Part shown: positions 57,038 to 64,000 of the stretch, piece by piece
Layout: every line of letters begins with the position of its first letter
How positions within the stretch are numbered: position 1 is the stretch's first letter
Origin: Thinopyrum elongatum
Taxonomy: Eukaryota > Streptophyta > Magnoliopsida > Poales > Poaceae
DNA: 64,000 bases
Direction of reading: 5' to 3'
NCBI GenBank assembly: GCA_011799875.1
Contig: CM022303.1
Location: forward strand, 300,836,362-300,900,361
Notes under the pieces: model-generated
Databases searched by the model: none
The model's input: the letters and a program-made list of their open reading frames with translations, nothing else
What the model was told of the DNA's origin: nothing
Position numbers and translations under genes: made by a program

Positions 57038-58787
57038 TGAAGAAAATATGCCCTAGAGGCAATAATAAAGTTGTTATTTTATATTTCCTTATTCATGATA
57101 AAGGTTTATTATTCATGCTAGAATTGTATTGATCGGAAACTTAAATACATGTGTGAATACATAAACAAATACTGTGTCCCTAGTATGCCTCTACTAGACT
57201 AGCTCGTTGATCAAAGATGGTTAAGGTTTCCTAACCATAGACATGTGTTGTCATTTGATAACGAGATCACATCATTAGGAGAATGATGTGATGGACAAGA
57301 CCCAACCGTTAGCATAGCATATGATTGTTCAGTTTATTGCTACTGCTTTCTTAATGTCAAATACATGTTCCTTCGACCATGAGATCATGCAACTCCCAGA
57401 TACCAGAGGAATACCTTGCGTGCTATCAAACGTCACAACGTAACTAGGTGATCATAAAGATGCTCTACAGGTATCTCCGAATGTGTCTGTTGAGTTGGTG
57501 TGAATCGAGATTGGGATTTGTCACTCCGTGTATCGGAGAGGTATCTCTGGGCCCTCTTGGTAATACACATCACAAGAAGCTTGCAAGCAAAGTAATTAAG
57601 GAGTTAGTTGCAAGATGATGTATTACGGAATGAGTAAAGAGACTTGCCGGTAACGAGATTCAACTAGGTATAGAGATACCGACGATCGAATCTCGGGCGA
57701 GTAACATACCGACAGACAAAGGGAATTATATATGTTGTCATAAAGGTTCAACCGATAAAAGATCTTCGTGGAATATGTAGGAATCAATATGGGCATCTAG
57801 GTCCCGCTATTGGTTATTGACCAGAGATGTGTCTCGGTCATGACTACATAATTCCCGAACCCGTAGGGTCGCACGCTTAACGTTCGTTGACGCTAGAGTA
57901 GTATTGGGATATTTGACGAGTGGTAACCAAATGTTGTTCGGAGTCCTGGATGAGATCCCGGACGTCACGAGGAGTCTCGGAATGGTCGAGAGGTAAAGAT
58001 TTATATATGGGAAGTCATATTTTGGGTTCCGGAAAAAGGTGCAGTTTTTTCGGTATTGTACCGAGAAGCTTCCAGAAGGTTCCGAAGGATTCCGGAGGGG
58101 TCGGAAGTCCACAAGTGGGTTCAGCACGACCCAAGGGCTAGCATGGGCTGTGGAGAGGTGTCCTAGCCTTATTGGGCTAGGCGCACCAAGTCCTCAAAAG
58201 CCCATGTGGCTAGGGAAGGCAAGGGAAGGCAAAAAAGGAAGGAGTCCTAGTAGGAATAGGATTGGACTTGGAGTACAAGTCCTCTGCCCCTTAGCTGCAC
58301 CCTAGGGCTTGGAGGGGCTGTTTCCCATGCCCCTCCACCTATATATAGAGGGGAGGGGGCACCCCAAGAGGACACACCAAGCCCTTGGCACCCCTCTCTC
58401 TCCCGTTACTCCGTAGTTCCACCGCCTCGTCTCGGCGATGCTTAGCGAAGCGCTGTCGGTGCTCCACCACCACCATCACCAAAACACCGTCATGTTGGTT
58501 GTGATCCCATCTACTTATCCTCTTCCGCTTGCTGGATCAAGAAGGAGGAGACATCATCGAGCCGCACGTGTGCTAAACTCGGAGGTGTCGTCCGTTAGGC
58601 ACTAGATCGGTTGGATCATGATCGGATCGCGAAGAGTACGACTACATCAACCGCGTGATAAACGCTTCCGCTTAGCGATCTACAAGGGTATGTAGATGCT
58701 CTCCCCCTCTCGTTGCTATGCATCTCCATGGATAGATCTTGCGTGTGCGTAGAATTTTTTTTGTTTTCCATGCAACGTTCCCCAACA
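57038..58787 (+). mobile_element. Solo LTR of BARE1/WIS/Angela (Copia), plus orientation
   Basis: It starts TGAAGAAAATATGCCCTAG and ends 'caacgttccccaaca'. The 5-bp duplication TGAGA is perfect (57033-57037, 58788-58792). It is the same family as 27551-29306 but on the other strand. A TATATATA promoter-like site is at 58340-58347, upstream of the leader, as expected for BARE1-type LTRs. No internal domain. Confidence 0.95.
58340..58347 (+). promoter_or_regulatory. TATA box in the Angela solo LTR
   Basis: TATATATA occurs in the 'ccacctatatatagagggg' context. The minus-strand Angela LTR has the same context at 27975-27984. BARE1 LTRs are known to be transcribed from such a site; activity here is inferred. 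Confidence 0.55.
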
Positions 58788-58792
58788 TGAGA

Positions 58793-61345
58793 AAGGCGTG
58801 CAATTCTAGAAATCGTGGTGGTTTTAGTGTCCTTTTCTATACCCGTAAAATGCCTCTTGGCTCATGAACTTTATTTTGTGCCTTCATGACAACCCGAAAA
58901 CATCATTGCATCAATGGTTCCTTTGTGAAGATAGTTGGAGGTAGAACCATGACATGGGTAACAACAACTCCATGAACACTCCTATGCAGAAAAGATTGCT
59001 TGGCCTCCTCCATCGCTTTCACTTTACTACCATTATGGTTGTTGGTGATGTCTCCCTCCCCCCTCTGGTAAGACTCATGGCTTATGAGAGAACCTCACTC
59101 ACATCACATATTCTTGCCTAGTTGTCGCACACAACCTGACAAAGCACCTCGATGTTCGTGTCCTTTTGGTGGGATTAGCGGCATTATCGAGTGTTATTGT
59201 TGTCCACAATAAGTGAAAAGTTGGCTACCCTCAACATCACGCTTGTCTCTATGCACCGTGTTCCGTTGTTTCTCACATGTGAAGGCTTGCTTCCTCCATA
59301 TCTCCTTTACCCACTCATGATTTATATGTTGTTACCTTACGGGCCCCGTCCGTGGATGCTTTCGCCTGCAACATCTGGTGATCCATCACCACATGACATT
59401 GTAAGCAATTCTTCAAGATCTATCACTACAATCGTCTTCCTTGCAGTGCTCTGCTCCACCACAAACATGCCATTGACTCTACACCTAAAACTTACGTGGT
59501 GCAAAGGAGACCCTCAAGAATGTGTTCCTCTGTTGCTTCATGTTGCCATGATGTGGGAACAAGTAATGCATGAGGGCACGCTGGTTGTTGACACCATGGA
59601 TGATCTTTGTGCCTCCTCACCTATGCTCTCCCTGCCCACTTCGCCTCATCTATGTGACATAATCGTCATGAGGTTCTTTGGGGGATCTAGAAGAGCAGAA
59701 ATTCAAATTTCAATTGTAAAGAACATCTAGCCCCCATCGCCTTTGCTAGCAACATCATTGTTGACATCATGCTTTGGTGGTGGCAATGCGCTCCTTCCAT
59801 CTGCAAATCGATTCCAGGCTTGGATGTAGGGCTTCGCCATGCTCCACTATTTTCTTAGTTGTATGTTCATTTTCTTTCTCTTGTTTTGTATGTAATTTGC
59901 CCTTTCACCTCCCACTCTCTCTTGTAGGCTAAAACTTTTGCCACCGATAATATGTGTGATGTGATGAAAATCATGTCTGGGTGGATTTATAACCCATGCA
60001 GACCTTTTAAAATAGAAAAGAAAAACCGGTGAATTCCTAGGACGCTACCTTGGCTTGCCACTTACAATAGAAGATTGAGGAAGTTGGAGTTCCAAATTCT
60101 AATAGACAAGCTGAGAGCCCACTTCCACTTTTCTGAGAAGGAGGATCAACCCCCACCTCTGCATTAAATGATGTTATTTAATGATGCCAAGCAAAGTCAA
60201 GCATCGAAGCCGAATCAATCGTCTCACATTAAAAGGAGAACACTTGAGGTCATCCACATAGAATCTACTCGCGATGGTACTCCACCAACACTATGTCATC
60301 TAACTGTACAACCATAGGTACAATACTTCCAGACAAAACCTTCAAGAAGGGATCGCCTCATGTGTGTCGATTTCGACGGGTCCAACTAAAGATCAAACTT
60401 AGTTTTTTCATCCCGGAAGCCGAGCTTCGATCCAACACATTCAACAAAGGCATGAACCATGCACGTAAACATTGCTTGATCAATCCAAAGAGGTTATATA
60501 TTGCGTTTCCACCATACTTATTGTTAAAGCCGCCATTGCCAAAACAACCTTTCTATCAGCTAACACTGGCTCTCTAGCCAGATCTCTGCACCTAGAGATC
60601 CCGGTGATTGCCCGTCGATTCTCCATTCGGTCTGCGGGAACTCACCCACTAGATCAATGTGAAGTGTTCGGTTGCACAACTCCACCGATGAACCCCATTG
60701 ATGGGCAATGCGGCAAATGGTGGCTTTGAAGTCAACATCGTGTCGCCATGAATCTATGTGCCGCCACAGGAAGTGGCCAAGGAAGTAGCAGCCCTGTCGC
60801 CACCATGAAAACACTGGCTAATGTTGCAGGAAGTGAGGGCAGTGGAGGAGGTTGAGCCACCGGTAGTCGCCACTGTATGCCTGCTAGAAGCCTCAGCAAG
60901 GGCTTCTACCCGTTTGACCTCTGCCCTTGCCTAGGAACTCACACGCTAGGGCCTGCCCCGCCACTTCTCCTCCCTGGTTGGAGGCAAGAACCACCAACGC
61001 CTACGGCATGGGCTTTGCCTAGTCACACACCAGCGGTGATGATAGGAAGAGATATGAATGGGGAACCAGCGGTGATGGCCTAGAGGTGTCGCTCAATTTT
61101 CCCTCGAGCGGCACAGGGGAGATCGTAATGTTTCATATGGGGAGGACCCTTCTCTAGGAGAATTCTTGGCTTATTGGTCGGAAGGAAAACATGCCTCGGC
61201 TTGGAGAATCATCCAGTCCATATCTGTCATCTGACTATCTAAATGGGTCATGATATGTTGAAAATGATCTATACCGTTTGTGTTTGGAGGTAGGAAGACT
61301 GTGGACTAGATGATGTACACTCTCTGGTGAAACAAAAGAGACAGT
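58793..61345. other. Unassigned intergenic region with one possible LINE scrap
   Basis: About 2.5 kb. At about 60035-60130 the + strand reads RYLGLPLTI and, after a frameshift, KLEFQILIDKLR, the text that follows the palm of plant LINE reverse transcriptases. The rest is not recognised. A 179-codon ORF at 59191-59730 has no family features I can name. Confidence 0.35.
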
Positions 61346-62200
61346 GTGTCACCCATAGCAGGTTTTTGTGGAGCTCTTATACGCCGTGTGTTGCGTCCGA
61401 TTGCTGCGCACTGCATAGGGGGCAACCCCCGACTGGGTCAGTCCATTGGTAGGCAAGTGTGTGATGCGGGTCGCTGTAGCTGGCAAAAATCCCAAAAAAA
61501 CAGAGCACCCGCATTGGATCAAACTCACGACCTTGCGCTGCCGAGTGCCTGTTGCGAGGATTTTTTGTCCAAAAGGACCCCCTGCCCAACGCTATTGCCA
61601 AAAAGGACTACCCGTGGATATAATTGACAAAAAGGACCCCCTCAACCATGGCGGCAGGCGCGGCAGGCGACACGTGGCACCTGCCGCCACTCCAGGAGGC
61701 GGCGGGCCTTGCCGGCACGCCAGGAGGCGGCCGCCCGGGTAAAACGGGTTTTTTGGAGTGGCTCGAGCTGGGACGGAATGGCCAGGGCAGGCGGGCCCTG
61801 CCGCCAGCGCACGAGGCAGCCAGCGCTGGTCCTGCCGCTCCCAGGCCGACAGGTCCTGCTGCACGCGGGCCCAGCAGGTGGGCCACGCCGCCACCGCAGT
61901 AGCCGGCCTCGCTGTTGCTGCTGCACGCGCGACAGCGTCCCTGTTGCAGACGGCGCTGATTCCCACGCGCGGATGACGCTGATTTTCACGGGCGGGAATC
62001 CGATGCTGTGACGACGCTGATGCCCTGCTGCTGCCCGGGAATCAGTCCGGCTTTTGCTTCTTTTGCCTCAGCGGATGCGACGGCACTACGGGAATCACTC
62101 TGGCTATTGGTTCGGCGAATGCGACGGCATTGCGGGAATCACTCACTCGCTGCGGGAATCCGAGGCTGCGGGAACCAGTTGTGCCGACACTACAGGGATC
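61346..62200. other. GC-rich, possibly promoter-proximal, transposon-type region
   Basis: It contains a run of 'aaaaaggac' words near 61570-61640 ('ccaaaaggaccccc', 'caaaaaggactacc', 'caaaaaggaccccc'). A GC-rich block overlaps with dense ORFs on both strands. Imperfect repeats of 'gcgacggca.t.cgggaatca' lie at about 62065-62140. The ORFs overlap each other and are composition artefacts. Confidence 0.35.
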
Positions 62201-62210
62201 CTCTTCCTTT

Positions 62211-62217
62211 TATATAG
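62211..62217 (+). promoter_or_regulatory. Possible TATA box upstream of exon-like segments
   Basis: TATATAG stands between a GC-rich block and a leader-like stretch that leads to two exon-like segments with donor sites (62393 and 62570 regions). Function is inferred from layout only. Confidence 0.35.
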
Positions 62218-62299
62218 TATACTTCTGCTCCGTGCGCAAGCACACTATCTCTGGCCTCCTCTTCTACTCTCTGAGTGTGTAAGAACAGAGAGAAAGAAA

Positions 62300-62650
62300 A
62301 ACTCACTAGGCACTTTCACTCGTGATTTTGGGCGATTTAGAGTTGGATTTTGAATATGCTGAAGTTGAAGAAAAGATAGACGAAGGTAAGATCTATCCAT
62401 TTTTGTTGGTTTCGTTCGCATGCATGATGTTTTTACTCTTTTTGTTTAGTTCATAACTATGTGTTCTCTGTTGTGTTAGGCATTATTTCATCACTTTTTG
62501 GAGTCATTTAGAGCTTCAGGAGTAGGATTTTCCTAGCGAAGTGAACTACGAAGTTGAAGATCAAGGTATGAGCTTTGCAATACATTGATTTTTTTTGTGC
62601 ATGTAGGGTGGTAATTAGTTAGTCTTTTAGCTCGTCATTAGCTATGCGAT
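62300..62650 (+). repeat. Two tandem, diverged, exon-like units
   Basis: Two stretches share one plan: 'cactttt/cactttca', 'gatttagag/catttagag', then GATTTT, an acidic reading (DFEYAEVEEKIDEG and DFPSEVNYEVEDQG), a donor-like AAG|GTAAGA or AAG|GTATGA, and a T-rich stretch. The unit length is about 180 bp. This may be a duplicated untranslated or coding exon of a transposon gene. Confidence 0.35.
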
Positions 62651-63418
62651 GTTAGTGCATAGAGGTTAGAAATAATTTCAGACGACAGATGTAGCATTTA
62701 TACTATTTTTTTAGAAGAGTAGGTTCAAGATGTTGTATCAATGTTAGCTGCGTCCATTAGTATTGACATGCGAGAAGATCTTAATACGGTAATTAAGAAA
62801 AAAATTGTATTGTAATTGTTCATTGCATGTGGTATGTTTATTAATAAGTCTATAGTTAGGAAACCGTAGGTCTACTTTGTTATGTCGCAATAATCTAAAT
62901 TTTCTATGTTAAGATTACGTGCTAATGTATTTAATGATGTATGTAATTAGGTAAAATAATTCATCTTAGTAGCAAACAAGGAGGAGATGACGTGATTGAA
63001 GAAATTGTGTTTCCATCTTCGCTGCCCCTTTTGAGGTGATGACCATATACATGCAAGTGCTATTTTCATACTTTTGATAGCAGAAAGAAAAAACCGTGTG
63101 TAATATTGATGTTCATGTGATAATAGGTTGACTCCGTTCACATAATACTGGTGACAGATATTTATTCGAACTATTTTGACGCTTAATTGCATTCGCAAGC
63201 ACATCCATATTGGAGCTGAGGTATAAATGACGCCGTAATTTTGTTAATATTTTTTATATTGATGTACTGTTCTGAATAATGTGCATGCCACCGCGAATAT
63301 TATTATTTGTAAATAAATGATTATTATTGTATGATATGAAAAAATTATATAAAACCAGAAGATATTAAATGTTTTACTCATATGATATTAAAATGTTATT
63401 ATCATACTATTATGTTTA

Positions 63419-63663
63419 GTGGTTGTTTGGATAGCGAGTAATTACCCTCGGTTTTGTCAAAACCTGTTGTAAGAAAACTTTGTAGAAAACCAGTTTTTAC
63501 TAATAGTCATTTTTCCAAAAGCTCAGTTTTTGCATGTTACGAGAACCAGTTTAGGATATTTTTGGGGTAGTTAGAGAAAAGCAAACAGAGTTTTAGTTTG
63601 TTACACTGATAGACGAGTTTGAGAAAAAATAGATCTCTAAATACTCGTTAACCAAACAACCCC
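63419..63663. mobile_element. Tourist-like (PIF/Harbinger) MITE
   Basis: 245 bp with ends GTGGTTGTTTGGAT.GCGAG and the inverted partner CTCGTTAACCAAACAACCCC. It is flanked by a perfect TTA duplication (63416-63418, 63664-63666). No coding capacity. Confidence 0.82.
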
Positions 63664-63823
63664 TTAAAGTCTAAGCAAATGATTCTAAAAACAAACCGAA
63701 TATTTGTAATGAAAATACGGTTATTATTTTAGTCGTATGATATGTAAATGTTGTCATCGTACTACTACTAAATGTTCAGTTACTAATTATTTGAAATTTA
63801 AATATGGATGTTGGTTAGGTACT

Positions 63824-64000
63824 ATGGAAAATTTGTTAGTGTACTATGGGGACGTCTTACGCGACGGTCCTTTCAGGGTGGATGTGTCCTTGTGCGGGTT
63901 TACTATAGTTGTAGTGAGAGACATGGTGAACGTGGGTTACGCAGCAGTCAGAAGGTGCATCCGAGCGGTGTTTGGCCCAGGGATGCAGGGGGAAAAATGA
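63824..64000 (+). pseudogene. Short ORF resembling the N-terminus of a MULE transposase, cut by a stop at the window edge
   Basis: From ATG 63824 the frame reads MENLLVYYGDVLRDGPFRVD and continues to GPGMQGEK, with TGA at 63998-64000. An acceptor-like TTAG lies just upstream. The V-YYGG.-RDGP opening followed by a hydrophobic segment recalls the N-terminal region of plant MuDR-type transposases, but I cannot name a catalytic motif in 58 residues. Whether the stop is real or a frameshift continues beyond the window cannot be seen. Confidence 0.35.

Noticed and set aside
59191..59730. 179-codon + strand ORF
   Set aside because: No recognisable domain, unusual composition, no exon or promoter context. 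Kept as unassigned sequence.
61500..61560. 'gatcaaactcacgaccttgcg' resembling a tRNA T-arm complement
   Set aside because: No cloverleaf, acceptor stem or anticodon arm could be built around it on either strand.
1..64000. CRISPR arrays, bacterial operons, rRNA or tRNA genes
   Set aside because: The window is plant nuclear repeat DNA; no regularly spaced short repeats with unique spacers and no RNA gene were found.

Overview
The window reads as an intergenic block of a large-genome grass, almost certainly Triticeae (wheat, Aegilops, barley or a relative). Two solo LTRs have the hallmark termini of the BARE1/WIS/Angela Copia family, and there are Sabrina/WHAM-type Gypsy LTRs and very long 'TGTAAC...' LTRs. 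I see no intact host gene, rRNA or tRNA. Family names come from memory of Triticeae repeats. The structural calls (LTR pairs, target-site duplications, reading frames) are read from the sequence.

Layout. 1-2389: two LTR pieces of one family head to head, the second a solo LTR with a 5-bp TSD. 2390-30677: one old LINE ORF2 fragment split by two full-length Gypsy elements. Element A (2837-17702, Athila-lineage, TSD GGGTC) has a 3' LTR that is itself broken by a long solo LTR and by a second foreign block. Element B (18441-30584, Tat-lineage, TSD GTTGG/GTGGG) carries an Angela solo LTR. Removing A and B with one TSD copy each rejoins the LINE reading frame at both junctions.

30678-42167: the only gene-like locus. 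A MADS-box first exon (32984-33262) and a probable second exon (39743-39840) lie on the + strand. They are separated by about 6.5 kb filled with a Stowaway-like MITE, a LINE, a partial CACTA element, another inverted-repeat element and two more LINE remnants. A Mutator-like element with long inverted repeats sits about 115 bp upstream of the MADS start codon.

42168-52424: a short-LTR Copia element (TSD TATAT). Its 5' LTR was hit after base 5 by a PIF/Harbinger-like element (42178-43655) that carries an AP2-domain reading frame, and its leader was hit by a 4.1-kb long-LTR-type element. 52425-64000: degenerate LTR pieces, a second Angela solo LTR (57038-58787), unassigned sequence, a Tourist-like MITE, and at the right edge a promoter-like region plus a short ORF that may be the start of a MULE transposase.

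Most premature stops in the transposon frames are TAG or TGA where CAG, TGG or CGA would be expected, which points to decay of long-methylated DNA. The two items most worth following up are the AP2-carrying Harbinger-like element and the split MADS-box locus.
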